Origin: Rothia koreensis
Lineage (GTDB): Bacteria; Actinomycetota; Actinomycetes; Actinomycetales; Micrococcaceae
Length of the DNA stretch: 64,000 bases
Assembly: GCF_004136575.1 (NCBI RefSeq)
Contig: NZ_NOIQ01000001.1
Location: 372,001 to 436,000, forward strand
Direction: 5' to 3'
Shown: positions 36,254-46,295 of the stretch, in pieces
Position numbering within the stretch: the first letter of the stretch is position 1
How the letters are laid out: each line of letters starts with the position of its first letter
Program-made: the position numbers and the translations under genes
The notes under the pieces: generated by a model
What the model was told of the DNA's origin: nothing
Seen by the model: only the letters and a program-made list of their open reading frames with translations
Databases searched by the model: none

Positions 36254-36738
36254 AGCCCCTCCCGTGGCTTCGGCATGACAGGCAGACGGACACCCCGGGG
36301 CGAGCCCTGAGCGAGGCCGCCCTGGGCAACGTCTGCCTTGCCGCTGTAACGTTCGTCACGATCGCGGCACTTTGTGACGCCCCCCGCGCGGCGCCGGCTG
36401 CGGCATTCGGCACAGGGATTGTGGTTCTCGCCTCGGCCGTCGCGTGGCTGCTGAGCGTGGTGGTAGCGCGCCTCGAACAGGACCCCGCGCTGTACCTGCT
36501 GATCGGCTACGTCCTCAAGGCCATGGTCGGCGGCGTATTTCTGTTGCTGATTCCGTTCCCGCACGGATGGTCCGGGGGATGGGCTCTGTCCGGCGCGATC
36601 ATCGGCGTCGTCGTGGTCCTGGGCACTCAACTATGGGTCATCCGCCGACTCCGGATACCATATTTCTCAACGGTCGAATCGTTGCCCGAACGGCACGACG
36701 AGGCCTCGGACCACGATGAGGACGGCAGGAATCTATGA
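36250..36738 (+). CDS. AtpI-like membrane protein upstream of the ATP synthase
   Basis: 162 residues with four hydrophobic stretches ([76 protein letters not shown]). It occupies the position of Rv1303/AtpI-like proteins between wecA and atpB, and the pattern fits ATP synthase subunit I, thought to help c-ring assembly or Mg2+ supply. Direct similarity is low, so the name rests mainly on context. ATGA overlaps join it to the genes on both sides. Confidence 0.7.
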   Translation: MKPLPWLRHDRQTDTPGRALSEAALGNVCLAAVTFVTIAALCDAPRAAPAAAFGTGIVVLASAVAWLLSVVVARLEQDPALYLLIGYVLKAMVGGVFLLLIPFPHGWSGGWALSGAIIGVVVVLGTQLWVIRRLRIPYFSTVESLPERHDEASDHDEDGRNL

Positions 36739-37016
36739 CCTCGGACCGACAGAACGGTGCTGCGCGCAGCGGCGACCAGCCGGATCGGAAGGACCTGCGC
36801 AGCGCAGGCGACCTGGTCCAGCAGGGCGGGCTGTCCGGAGCGGTCATGATTCTCGTTTACCTCGTGATCGGTACGGCCTTCTGGAGTTTGGTAGGCTTTT
36901 TGCTGGATCGCTTGCTGGGAACGCACTGGATAGTGTGGCTCGGCGCTGGCATAGGGGCCTCCGCCGGCTTGTACCTGGTGTACCTCCATATGCGGCCGCA
37001 GGACGGCGACGAATAG
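36735..37016 (+). CDS. AtpZ/AtpI-family small membrane protein
   Basis: 93 residues: a charged N-terminus of about 35 residues, then two transmembrane helices (GAVMILVYLVIGTAFWSLVGF and WIVWLGAGIGASAGLYLVYL) with the LLDRLLGTHW turn, the hairpin layout of AtpZ. AtpZ proteins accompany Fo assembly. It overlaps the preceding gene by 4 nt and lies 101 bp before atpB. Confidence 0.75.
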   Translation: MTSDRQNGAARSGDQPDRKDLRSAGDLVQQGGLSGAVMILVYLVIGTAFWSLVGFLLDRLLGTHWIVWLGAGIGASAGLYLVYLHMRPQDGDE

Positions 37017-37117
37017 TCGCTAACAGACCTCCCTCAAGCAACTGACCGAATACTTGATCGAGGCCTTGAGCAAGCTCTGGCTTCGAGGACGCTAACCTTC
37101 CTGAGAAAGGACACGCC

Positions 37118-37906
37118 TTGCTGGAAACCGGGCACGTCGTCGCGGAATATCAGGCCCCCACGATCGAGGACATGCATCTGCCTGATCTGTTCCACATCGG
37201 CAGCTTCGGCTTCGGCAAGCAGATGCTCCTGATGCTGTTGGCGGTTGCCGTGGTGGCCGTTTTCTTCATGGCCGCCGGCCGGCGCCGCTCGATGGTTCCC
37301 GGGAAAATGCAGTTCGCCGGTGAAATGGGCTACGGCTTCGTCAGGAACTCGTTGGCGAAGGACATCATCGGCGTCCATCACTTCAAGCCGTTCGTTCCGC
37401 TCCTGTTCGCGTCCTTCTTCTTCATCCTGGTCAACAACCTCTGGGGATCCATCCCGTTCCTGCAGTTGCCCACGTTCTCCCACGCGGGCAGCGCCTACTT
37501 CATGGCCGGATTCGCCTACCTCTGCTGGATTGCCGCGGGCATCAAGAACAAGGGCCTCGGCGGCTTCCTCAAGGCCATGACGATGCCCTCGGGAGTTCCC
37601 CCGGCCTTTTACGTCATCCTGATTCCGATCGAGTTCCTCTCGAACCTGATCATTCGACCGATCACCCACTCCCTGCGTCTGTTCGCCACGATGTTCGCCG
37701 GGCACATGGCCATCATGGTGGCCGCGAGCCTCACTGCCTTCCTGATCCAGGAAGTCGGCGGTTTCGGGATTGTGGCTTCGCTGTTCTCCGGCGTCTTCGG
37801 AATCTTCCTGTTCTTCCTGGAGCTGCTCATTCAGGCCATCCAGGCTTACGTTTTCACGCTTCTGTTCGCGGTCTACCTCCAGGGAGCCGTGGCCGAAGCA
37901 CACTAG
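37118..37906 (+). CDS. atpB: ATP synthase Fo subunit a
   Basis: 262-residue proton-channel subunit with five to six transmembrane helices. The stator arginine lies in [14 protein letters not shown], preceded by [14 protein letters not shown]. The start is a TTG at 37118, favoured by GAGAAAGGA 7 nt upstream; no ATG or GTG with a better ribosome site gives the usual N-terminus. It is the first structural gene of the canonical BEFHAGDC order. Confidence 0.94.
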   Translation: MLETGHVVAEYQAPTIEDMHLPDLFHIGSFGFGKQMLLMLLAVAVVAVFFMAAGRRRSMVPGKMQFAGEMGYGFVRNSLAKDIIGVHHFKPFVPLLFASFFFILVNNLWGSIPFLQLPTFSHAGSAYFMAGFAYLCWIAAGIKNKGLGGFLKAMTMPSGVPPAFYVILIPIEFLSNLIIRPITHSLRLFATMFAGHMAIMVAASLTAFLIQEVGGFGIVASLFSGVFGIFLFFLELLIQAIQAYVFTLLFAVYLQGAVAEAH

Positions 37907-38021
37907 AATTCCGGGGAAACCTGGATCTGGGTCCCGCCCTGACATGAGCGGACCCACCGCCATAGACATGCCCTCGCGGCACACAGAGCCCGGCATCGGG
38001 CATCACGAAAGGAAAAAGCCA

Positions 38022-38231
38022 ATGGAAATCACAGGTTCGCTCAGCGCCATCGGTTACGGTCTCGCAGCCATCGGCGGCGGTGTCGGCGTCGGCCTCATCT
38101 TCGCGGCCTACATGACCTCCGTTGCACGCCAGCCCGAGTCCCAGCGCGTCCTGCAGCCCATGCTGTTCCTGGGCTTCGCCGTGGTCGAGGCTCTCGCGAT
38201 TCTTGGTCTGGTTCTGGCATTCATCCAGTAG
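38022..38231 (+). CDS. atpE: ATP synthase Fo subunit c
   Basis: 69-residue hairpin forming the rotor ring. Helix 1 carries [13 protein letters not shown] and helix 2 the proton-binding Glu56 in [11 protein letters not shown]; the polar loop ARQPE binds F1. The residues around Glu56 lack the Gln/Thr pattern of Na+-type rings, so it should be proton-coupled. AAAGGAAAAAGCC precedes the ATG. Confidence 0.95.
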   Translation: MEITGSLSAIGYGLAAIGGGVGVGLIFAAYMTSVARQPESQRVLQPMLFLGFAVVEALAILGLVLAFIQ

Positions 38232-38283
38232 CCCCAACCGGTTGCTCAATCCAAGACAGAACTAGAGAACAGGAATCTCCTTT

Positions 38284-38835
38284 ATGTCACTCTTGATGGC
38301 AGCGGAAGAGGGTGCAAGCCCTCTTCGCCCTGACTGGTGGGAAGTTCTCATCACCGGCCTCGGGTTCCTGATCCTTCTGTACATCGTCGTCAAGTTCATC
38401 GCCCCGACCTTCGAGAAGATCTACCAGGATCGCAAGGAGGCAATCGAGGGTGGATTGGCCAAGGCCGAAAAGGCCCAGGCCGAGGCTGCGGCTGCTCGTG
38501 AGGAGTACAACCAGCAGCTGGAGTCCGCTCGACTCGAAGCGCAGAAGATCCGCGAGGACGCTCGTGCGGAAGGCGAACAGATCGTCGCCGAACACAAGGA
38601 GCGTGCCGCTACCGAGGCGGCGAGGATCACCGAGAATGCACAGAAGACCATCCAGGCCGAACGTTCGGCCGCGTTGGTTTCCCTGCGCACCGAGGTGGGC
38701 ACCCTGGCCACCGAACTCGCCAGCAAGATCGTTGGGGAGTCGTTGAACGACGACGAACGCTCCAACCGCGTGGTGGACCGCTTCCTGGCCGACCTCGAGT
38801 CGTCCCAGCAACGAAGTGCAGGTGCGACCAAGTAA
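38284..38835 (+). CDS. atpF: ATP synthase Fo subunit b
   Basis: 183-residue peripheral stalk subunit: one N-terminal helix (WWEVLITGLGFLILLYIVVKFI) followed by a long charged Ala/Glu/Arg-rich coiled coil. It is not fused to delta, unlike in Mycobacterium. Its stop overlaps the atpH start by one base (TAATG). Confidence 0.94.
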   Translation: MSLLMAAEEGASPLRPDWWEVLITGLGFLILLYIVVKFIAPTFEKIYQDRKEAIEGGLAKAEKAQAEAAAAREEYNQQLESARLEAQKIREDARAEGEQIVAEHKERAATEAARITENAQKTIQAERSAALVSLRTEVGTLATELASKIVGESLNDDERSNRVVDRFLADLESSQQRSAGATK

Positions 38836-39653
38836 TGGCAGGCGTATCGACTGAATCACTCACGAAGCTGAGCCGGCTGTTCGAGCAGCGTTTCTCCACC
38901 GAGGCCAATGCCTCGATGAGCGAGGAGCTCTTCTCGGTCGCCGATCTGGTGGACAACAACGGCGCACTGCGCCGCGGTCTGACCGACCCCTCGCGAGAGC
39001 AGGAAGTGCGCGGCAAGATCGCCTCTTCCGTTCTGGAGGGCAAGGTTTACCCCGCCGTGCGTGAATCCGTGGCGCGCGCGGCGGAGGCTCGTTGGTCTGC
39101 CGAGCGGGAACTCGGCGATGCCCTGGAACACCTCGGGGTGCTCGCGGCGGCCTTCGCCGCGGAGAACCGGGCCGGCAAGGATGCACTCTCCGAAGTGATC
39201 GACGACGTCCTGGACTTCTCCAAGGCGGTCCAGGCATCTCCGGAGATCCAGACGGCATTGACCGACCAGCGTGCGGACGCATCGGCGAAGAAGCAGTTGG
39301 CTGCGCGAATCAGTCCCGCCAGGACCGAGGAAGGCCGCCTGCTGATCGACCAGATCGTGGAGCACCCGCGTGGGGTTCTTCCGGCCGACCTCGCCGAGAA
39401 GTTCGCGGGAATCCTGGTGTCGCTTTCGCAGCGTTTCATTGCGAAGGTCACCACCAGTGTTCCCCTCGACGACCAGAGGCTCGATCGCCTCGAGAAGGCC
39501 ATCTCCGGCGTTTACCAGCGGGACATGACCCTCGACGTCACGGTGGATCCGGACGTCGTCGGCGGTATCAAGGTTCAGGTCGGGGACGAGGTCATCGACG
39601 GAACCATGTCCACCCGCATCGCGAATTTGGACCAGACACTGTCTGCCTCGTGA
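38835..39653 (+). CDS. atpH: ATP synthase F1 subunit delta
   Basis: 272 residues, longer than the about 180 of E. coli delta but normal for Actinobacteria, where an extra N-terminal segment precedes the OSCP domain. The C-terminal part has the typical GGIKVQVGDEVIDGTMSTRI. It is coupled to atpF. A 144-bp gap with no recognisable element follows before atpA. Confidence 0.93.
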   Translation: MAGVSTESLTKLSRLFEQRFSTEANASMSEELFSVADLVDNNGALRRGLTDPSREQEVRGKIASSVLEGKVYPAVRESVARAAEARWSAERELGDALEHLGVLAAAFAAENRAGKDALSEVIDDVLDFSKAVQASPEIQTALTDQRADASAKKQLAARISPARTEEGRLLIDQIVEHPRGVLPADLAEKFAGILVSLSQRFIAKVTTSVPLDDQRLDRLEKAISGVYQRDMTLDVTVDPDVVGGIKVQVGDEVIDGTMSTRIANLDQTLSAS

Positions 39654-39797
39654 CGACCGCCCGCAGCGATTCAGTCTGATACACAGTTGGATCACTCGTG
39701 AGGCCGTCCGGAATTCACGGTGCGATCCACCCCCATACACGTACACTCGGTTCCAACAGCACGTGGGACCACCAATCAAGGAGAGCAGGGACACAAG

Positions 39798-41435
39798 ATG
39801 GCCGATTTGACCATCAATGCCGATGATGTCCGCAGCGCGCTCGACGAGTTCGCGGCATCGTACGAACCCGGCGACGCACAGCGAGTGGAAGTCGGACGCG
39901 TCAGCAGCGCAGCTGATGGCATCGCCCGTGTCGAGGGCCTTCCCTCGGTCATGGCGAACGAGCTTCTTCGCTTCGAGGACGGAACGCTGGGCCTGGCCCA
40001 GAGCCTCGATACTCGCGACATCGGAGCGATCGTACTCGGCGATTTCGCCGGCATTGAAGAAGGACAGGAAGTTCATCGAACCGGGGAAGTCCTTTCGGTT
40101 CCCGTGGGCGATGCATTCTTGGGCCGCGTCGTCGACCCGTTGGGCCAGCCGATCGACGATCTGGGACCCGTTGAGTCGGAAGGTCGCCGTGCCCTGGAGC
40201 TCCAGGCTCCGGGCGTGACCCAGCGCAAGTCGGTTCATGAGCCCCTGCAGACCGGTACCAAGGCCATCGACGCCATGATCCCGATCGGTCGGGGACAGCG
40301 TCAGCTGATCATCGGTGACCGCCAGACCGGCAAGACCGCCCTCGGCGTGGACGCCATCCTGAACCAGAAGGACAACTGGGAATCGGGAGACGTCAACAAG
40401 CAGGTGCGTTGCATCTACGTCGCCGTCGGCCAGAAGGCATCGACCATCGCCTCGGTTCGCCAGACCCTGGAAGAGAACGGCGCCCTCGAGTACACCACGA
40501 TCGTTGCCTCCCCGGCATCCGACGCCGCTGGTTTCAAGTATCTGGCTCCCTACGCCGGTTCCGCGATCGGTCAGCACTGGATGTACGGCGGAAAGCACGT
40601 GCTCATCGTCTTCGATGACCTCTCCAAGCAGGCCGAGGCCTACCGCGCGGTGTCCCTCCTCCTGCGTCGTCCTCCGGGACGCGAGGCCTACCCGGGTGAC
40701 GTCTTCTACCTGCACTCCCGTTTGTTGGAGCGTTGCGCGAAGCTCTCGGACGAGCTCGGTGCGGGGTCGATGACCGGTTTGCCGATCATCGAGACCAAGG
40801 CGAACGACGTCTCGGCCTTCATCCCGACCAACGTCATTTCGATTACCGACGGTCAGATCTTCCTTCAGTCGGACCTCTTCAACTCGAACCAGCGCCCGGC
40901 GGTCGACGTCGGCGTCTCGGTCTCGCGTGTGGGCGGTTCGGCACAGATCAAGGCGATGAAGAAGGTTTCCGGAACGCTCAAGCTGGACCTCGCTCAGTAC
41001 CGGTCGATGCAGGCATTCGCGATGTTCGCCTCCGACCTGGACGAGGTGTCCCGCCGGCAGCTCGTCCGGGGCGCACGCCTCATGGAGTTGCTCCGTCAGC
41101 CCCAGTACACCCCGTACCCCGTCGAGGAGCAGGTCGTCTCGATCTGGGCCGGAACCAAGGGCCATCTCGATGACCTCGAGGTGTCGCAGGTGCTGGACTT
41201 CGAGGAGCGCTTCATCGACCACCTGCGTCGGCAGACCAACGTGCTGGACAGCATTCGGGATACCGGAAAGCTCGAGGACGACACCGTCTCCGCGCTGCAG
41301 ACTGCGGTCGAGAGCGTCAAGCGCGACTTCACGGCGGGCCAGAACAACGCCTCGGGTTCGGTGCAGGCCGGGAACGAGGAGGCCACTCCCGTGAACGATG
41401 CGGACGTTGATCAGGAACAGATCGTCAAGCGATAA
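39798..41435 (+). CDS. atpA: ATP synthase F1 subunit alpha
   Basis: 545-residue non-catalytic nucleotide-binding subunit. Walker A is [10 protein letters not shown] and the family motifs [20 protein letters not shown] and [14 protein letters not shown] are intact. A C-terminal tail of about 35 polar residues is usual in Actinobacteria. The ATG at 39798 gives the standard start ([18 protein letters not shown]), with an upstream GGAGAGCAGGG. Confidence 0.95.
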   Translation: MADLTINADDVRSALDEFAASYEPGDAQRVEVGRVSSAADGIARVEGLPSVMANELLRFEDGTLGLAQSLDTRDIGAIVLGDFAGIEEGQEVHRTGEVLSVPVGDAFLGRVVDPLGQPIDDLGPVESEGRRALELQAPGVTQRKSVHEPLQTGTKAIDAMIPIGRGQRQLIIGDRQTGKTALGVDAILNQKDNWESGDVNKQVRCIYVAVGQKASTIASVRQTLEENGALEYTTIVASPASDAAGFKYLAPYAGSAIGQHWMYGGKHVLIVFDDLSKQAEAYRAVSLLLRRPPGREAYPGDVFYLHSRLLERCAKLSDELGAGSMTGLPIIETKANDVSAFIPTNVISITDGQIFLQSDLFNSNQRPAVDVGVSVSRVGGSAQIKAMKKVSGTLKLDLAQYRSMQAFAMFASDLDEVSRRQLVRGARLMELLRQPQYTPYPVEEQVVSIWAGTKGHLDDLEVSQVLDFEERFIDHLRRQTNVLDSIRDTGKLEDDTVSALQTAVESVKRDFTAGQNNASGSVQAGNEEATPVNDADVDQEQIVKR

Positions 41436-41495
41436 GACCTGAGGGTGCGCGGTTCCGGAAGGGGCCGCGCACCGTCCGGGCTGAAAGGAAGCTCT

Positions 41496-42425
41496 ATGGG
41501 AGCCCAGATCAGGGTTTACCGTCGGAAGATTGCTTCGACGTCGTCCATGAAGAAGATCTTCAAGGCGATGGAGATGATCGCGACTTCCCGCATCAACCGT
41601 GCCCGCAGGCGTTCGAACGAGACCGGTCCCTACGCGAACGCCCTGACCAGGGCCGTCAGCGCAGTGGCCACCCAGACGTCGATCACGCACCCGCTCATCA
41701 GCGACGGTTCGGAATCACGTCGGTCGGCCGTTCTGGTCATGACGAGTGACATGGGCAAGGCCGGGTCCTACTCCGTCAACGCGATCAAGAAGGCCGAAGG
41801 CCTGATTGAGCGGTTGCGCCAGGACGGTCGTGAGGTCGAGCTCTACATCGTCGGGCGCAAGGCCCAGCAGTACTACGATTTCCGCAATCGTACCTACGAG
41901 AAGGTGTGGACGGGGGACACGGACAATCCCCACGTCGAGACGGCTCGGGAGATCGGAGAGGTCCTCCTGGACCGTTACTCGACTCCGTACGAGGAAGGCG
42001 GCGTGGACGACCTCCACATCGTCTACACCCAGTTCCAGTCGATGGTCTCCCAAGAGCCCAAGATTCTCCGGTTGCTGCCCCTGACCGTCGTGGACGCGAA
42101 GGAGATGGGCGAGGAGATCGTACCGGGCGAGGACGTCAGCGACGACGAATTCGACAACGCCGCATCCTTCGAGTTCGAACCGAGCGCGGAGGAAGTCCTC
42201 GACCAGTTGTTGCCCAGGTACATCGAAACGCGGATCTTCTCCTGCCTGCTCCAGGCGGCCGCGAGCGAATTGGCTTCCCGCCAGCGCGCGATGAAGTCCG
42301 CGGGCGACAACGCCGACGATCTCGTCAAGCAGTACACGCGCCTGATGAACAACGCCCGCCAGGCGGAGGTCACCCAGGAGCTCAGCGAGATCGTAGCGGG
42401 TGCCGATTCCTTGGCCGCCTCCTGA
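41496..42425 (+). CDS. atpG: ATP synthase F1 subunit gamma
   Basis: 309-residue central rotor shaft. The N-terminal coiled-coil helix reads [32 protein letters not shown]. The C-terminal helix contains [18 protein letters not shown] and [29 protein letters not shown] precedes the ATG at 41496. Confidence 0.95.
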   Translation: MGAQIRVYRRKIASTSSMKKIFKAMEMIATSRINRARRRSNETGPYANALTRAVSAVATQTSITHPLISDGSESRRSAVLVMTSDMGKAGSYSVNAIKKAEGLIERLRQDGREVELYIVGRKAQQYYDFRNRTYEKVWTGDTDNPHVETAREIGEVLLDRYSTPYEEGGVDDLHIVYTQFQSMVSQEPKILRLLPLTVVDAKEMGEEIVPGEDVSDDEFDNAASFEFEPSAEEVLDQLLPRYIETRIFSCLLQAAASELASRQRAMKSAGDNADDLVKQYTRLMNNARQAEVTQELSEIVAGADSLAAS

Positions 42426-43955
<1,530 letters not shown>

Positions 43956-43957
43956 TC

Positions 43958-44224
43958 ATGGCATCCGTTCTGAAGGTAGAAGTGGTTTCCCGCGAGGCCG
44001 TCGTGTGGAAGGGCGAAGCCAAGTATGTGCGCGCCCGCACCGCCGCCGGTGACATCGGCGTGATGGCGGGCCATGCGCCGACCCTCGCCCTCCTGGCGGA
44101 GGACGGGGAACTCGTGATCGACCCCGTTGACGGTGAGCGGAAGACGGCTCGTCTGCAGGAAGGATTCCTCACGGTGTCCAACGACAGCGTCGTGATCGCT
44201 GCGACCAGCAGCTCCGACCTGTAG
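43958..44224 (+). CDS. atpC: ATP synthase F1 subunit epsilon, beta-sandwich only
   Basis: 88-residue central-stalk subunit. It contains the N-terminal beta sandwich (VEVVSREAVVWKGEAKYVRARTA, GVMAGHAPTLALL, GFLTVSNDSVVI) and stops there: the C-terminal helical hairpin of about 45 residues found in E. coli and Bacillus epsilon is missing. Short epsilons occur in several Micrococcales. Without the hairpin the usual epsilon inhibition of ATP hydrolysis cannot work in the standard way. It ends the operon. Confidence 0.93.
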   Translation: MASVLKVEVVSREAVVWKGEAKYVRARTAAGDIGVMAGHAPTLALLAEDGELVIDPVDGERKTARLQEGFLTVSNDSVVIAATSSSDL

Positions 44225-44256
44225 CAGCCCGCGACGCAGAAGTCGTTCGGAACGGA

Positions 44257-44294
44257 CCAAGGGCCCGGCACTGACCACAGTGCCGGGCCCTTGG
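44257..44294. terminator. Bidirectional hairpin terminator between atpC and nucS
   Basis: Perfect 17-bp stem from CCAAGGGCCCGGCACTG to CAGTGCCGGGCCCTTGG with an ACCA loop. It lies between the convergent atpC and nucS genes, and its AAGG/CCTT flanks are symmetrical, so it probably serves both. Confidence 0.75.
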
Positions 44295-44312
44295 CGTACC
44301 ACCGCCGGTGAT

Positions 44313-45008
44313 TCAGAACAGGCGGCCCTCGGAATCGTCGACGCCGCGCATCGCATCGTAATCGAGAGTCACGCAGGCGATGCCGCGGTCCTCCGCGAGT
44401 GTCCGGGCCTGGGGCTTGATGAGCTGGGCCGCAAACATTCCGCGCACCGGGGACAGGACGGGGTCGCGGTTGAGCAGTTCGAGGTACCGAGTCAACTGCT
44501 CGACGCCGTCTATGTCCCCGCGCCTCTTCAACTCGATGGCCACGGTGTGCCCGGTGGCGTCGCGCGCGAGGATGTCCACGGGACCGATGGCCGTGGGATA
44601 CTCCCTGCGGATCAGGCTGTACCCGTCGCCCAGCGTCTCGATCTGGTCCGCGAGCAGTCTTTGGAGGTCCGCCTCGACGCCGTCCTTGATGAGCCCGGGA
44701 TCCACCCCGAGCTGGTGGTCGGACTCGTGGTGTTTGGCAAAGATCCGAACCACGAGCCGGTCATCCGACTTGGCGGCCTGGACGATCCACCGCTCGACGG
44801 CATCGTCGTCGAAGTCCTGGTCCTCGCGGGTCTCGATCCGGGTGGTCGCCGGTGGGGACATCCAATTCAGCGGCTTGTAGGAACCACCGTCCGAGTGGAC
44901 CAGCACGGATCCGTCGGCCTTGACCATGAGAAGACGCGTGGCCAGAGGGAGATGGGCCTTGAGTCGACCTTCGTAATCTACGGAACAATCAGCTATTACT
45001 AGACGCAC
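44313..45008 (-). CDS. nucS: Mismatch-specific endonuclease NucS/EndoMS
   Basis: 231-residue nuclease that replaces MutS/MutL mismatch repair in Actinobacteria by cutting both strands at mismatches. The N-terminal DNA-binding/dimerisation part starts [15 protein letters not shown] and has [10 protein letters not shown]. The C-terminal RecB-like nuclease has Asp145 in GPVDILARD and Glu159/Lys161 in AIELKRR. The protein ends EGRLF, matching the C-terminal motif that binds the DNA polymerase beta clamp in this family. The GTG start at 45008 gives the family N-terminus and sits 7 nt after a TAGAGT -10. Confidence 0.93.
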   Translation of the reverse strand: MRLVIADCSVDYEGRLKAHLPLATRLLMVKADGSVLVHSDGGSYKPLNWMSPPATTRIETREDQDFDDDAVERWIVQAAKSDDRLVVRIFAKHHESDHQLGVDPGLIKDGVEADLQRLLADQIETLGDGYSLIRREYPTAIGPVDILARDATGHTVAIELKRRGDIDGVEQLTRYLELLNRDPVLSPVRGMFAAQLIKPQARTLAEDRGIACVTLDYDAMRGVDDSEGRLF

Positions 45009-45015
45009 CCGGCTC

Positions 45016-45021
45016 ACTCTA
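45016..45021 (-). promoter_or_regulatory. -10 element of nucS (leaderless configuration)
   Basis: TAGAGT on the minus strand, 7 nt before the nucS GTG. Confidence 0.5.
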
Positions 45022-45056
45022 CCGGGACGGCCGAACGGGCGCAGTTTCGCCTGTGC

Positions 45057-45062
45057 CACAAT
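45057..45062 (+). promoter_or_regulatory. Possible -10 for the small zinc-finger gene
   Basis: CACAAT, 6 nt before the ATG at 45069. It is a weaker hexamer than the others, but the spacing again suggests a leaderless start. Only 60 bp separate the divergent nucS start codon from this ATG. Confidence 0.3.
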
Positions 45063-45068
45063 GATGAC

Positions 45069-45404
45069 ATGGCACGTTCTCGGAGAAACCCCCGGCGCAC
45101 CCAGTCGGGGCACGGCAAGGCCGGTCCGAGCAAATGGCAGAGATTCTCCGGGTCCTCGGGAGGGGACATCTCACGTGCCCTGGACCCGGCGCCCCGCATC
45201 GAGAGGGATGAGCTCGGCGAATGGTACGTGCGTTACGTCCCGGCGTCGGGAGCGAGGAAGCCGTACACCTGCCCTGGCTGTGGCCGGGGCATCCCCGTAG
45301 GGACCGCGCATTACGTCGTGTGGAAGAACGACCATCTCTTTGGGGACCAACGAGCGATCGAGGACCGTCGGCACTGGCACGCCCGGTGCTGGGAGATTCG
45401 CTGA
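45069..45404 (+). CDS. Small treble-clef zinc-finger protein, uncharacterised
   Basis: 111 residues. A basic, probably flexible N-terminus (residues 1-35, many Arg/Lys/Ser) is followed by a compact domain with [11 protein letters not shown], a CPGC knuckle (Cys68, Cys71), HYVVWKND and HWHARCW (His104, Cys107), which together look like a treble-clef zinc site. I do not recognise a function; to my recollection homologs in related genomes carry the uninformative label 'ATP/GTP-binding protein', but no nucleotide-binding motif is present. It is divergent from nucS across a 60-bp interval, hinting at a nucleic-acid role. Confidence 0.75.
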   Translation: MARSRRNPRRTQSGHGKAGPSKWQRFSGSSGGDISRALDPAPRIERDELGEWYVRYVPASGARKPYTCPGCGRGIPVGTAHYVVWKNDHLFGDQRAIEDRRHWHARCWEIR

Positions 45405-45475
45405 CTCGCAACGCCGCCTCGGCACGACGACGCGCCCCTCGATCTTCACGGGACGTTCGGGGAAGCGTGCGCCCG

Positions 45476-45481
45476 TAGAAT
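45476..45481 (+). promoter_or_regulatory. -10 element, leaderless configuration
   Basis: TAGAAT, 7 nt before the ATG at 45489 of the alpha/beta hydrolase. Confidence 0.5.
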
Positions 45482-45488
45482 CGAGAGC

Positions 45489-46283
45489 ATGGCGACTTCA
45501 CAACCTGCTCAGGCCGATACCCGCACCGACGGCCCCATCGAGATCGGGCCGACGACGGTCCTGCCCGCCCGACGGGAGAACATCGAGTTCACGACGGACG
45601 ACGGCAAGACCTTGGTCGGTGAGCTGGCCCTTCCGGAACGCGCTGACCCCGCCGCGATTCTGCTGTGCCTTCACCCTCTGCCCACGCACGGAGGCTTCAT
45701 GGACTCCCACGTGTACAAGAAGGCCTCCTACCGGCTGCCCGCCCTGGCGCACCTCGGCGTGCTCCGCTTCAACACGCGCGGAACGAGCTCGCCGAGGGGG
45801 ACCAGCGACGGTTCATTCGAGGACGGTGTGGGGGAGCAGGCCGACGTCCTGGCAGCGATGCGGTTCCTCCGCGATCGCGGGTTGTCGAACATCTGGCTCG
45901 TGGGGTGGTCCTTCGGAACCGAGCTCGTCCTCCGATACGGATCGAGGGAACCCGTGGTATCGCAGGTCAGCGGCGGCATTCTGCTCTCGCCGCCTTTGCA
46001 CCGTGCGACCGAGGAAGACCTGGGTGCGTGGGCCGAGAGCGGCCTTCCCCTGACCGTGCTGGTCCCCGAGAAGGACGACTATCTGCAGCCCGACGCGGCC
46101 CGCGAACGCTTTGCCGCGATCCCTCAGGCCGAGGTCAAGGGAATCGACGGGGCCAAGCACCTGTGGGTCGGTGAAAAATACGTCCGTCGCGCCCACGACG
46201 AGATCGTCTCGAGGGTTGCCGGTCGGCCCGTACGTCTCAAGACCAGTTGGGAAGGCGACGTCGGTACCGAGACCAACGACTGA
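45489..46283 (+). CDS. Alpha/beta hydrolase (dienelactone-hydrolase/serine aminopeptidase-like)
   Basis: 264 residues. An opening strand pair (IEFTTDDGKTLVGELALPE) is followed by CLHPLPTHGGFM as the oxyanion region, RFNTRGTSSPRG, the nucleophile elbow GWSFGTE and the late catalytic residues VPEKDDYLQP and DGAKHLWVG. The 'HP-pattern' HPLPTHGG is typical of a widespread group of cytosolic hydrolases of unknown substrate. It is not obviously in an operon, because the next gene is convergent. Confidence 0.82.
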   Translation: MATSQPAQADTRTDGPIEIGPTTVLPARRENIEFTTDDGKTLVGELALPERADPAAILLCLHPLPTHGGFMDSHVYKKASYRLPALAHLGVLRFNTRGTSSPRGTSDGSFEDGVGEQADVLAAMRFLRDRGLSNIWLVGWSFGTELVLRYGSREPVVSQVSGGILLSPPLHRATEEDLGAWAESGLPLTVLVPEKDDYLQPDAARERFAAIPQAEVKGIDGAKHLWVGEKYVRRAHDEIVSRVAGRPVRLKTSWEGDVGTETND

Positions 46284-46295
46284 CCAGGCCTGCTG

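Noticed and set aside
39654-39797. Regulatory RNA or extra promoter in the atpH-atpA gap
   Set aside because: The 144-bp gap is longer than its neighbours, but I find no strong hairpin, hexamer pair or conserved element beyond the atpA ribosome binding site.
38856-41690. 944-codon minus-strand open frame across atpH and atpA
   Set aside because: Antisense shadow of well-defined ATP synthase genes caused by high third-position GC.
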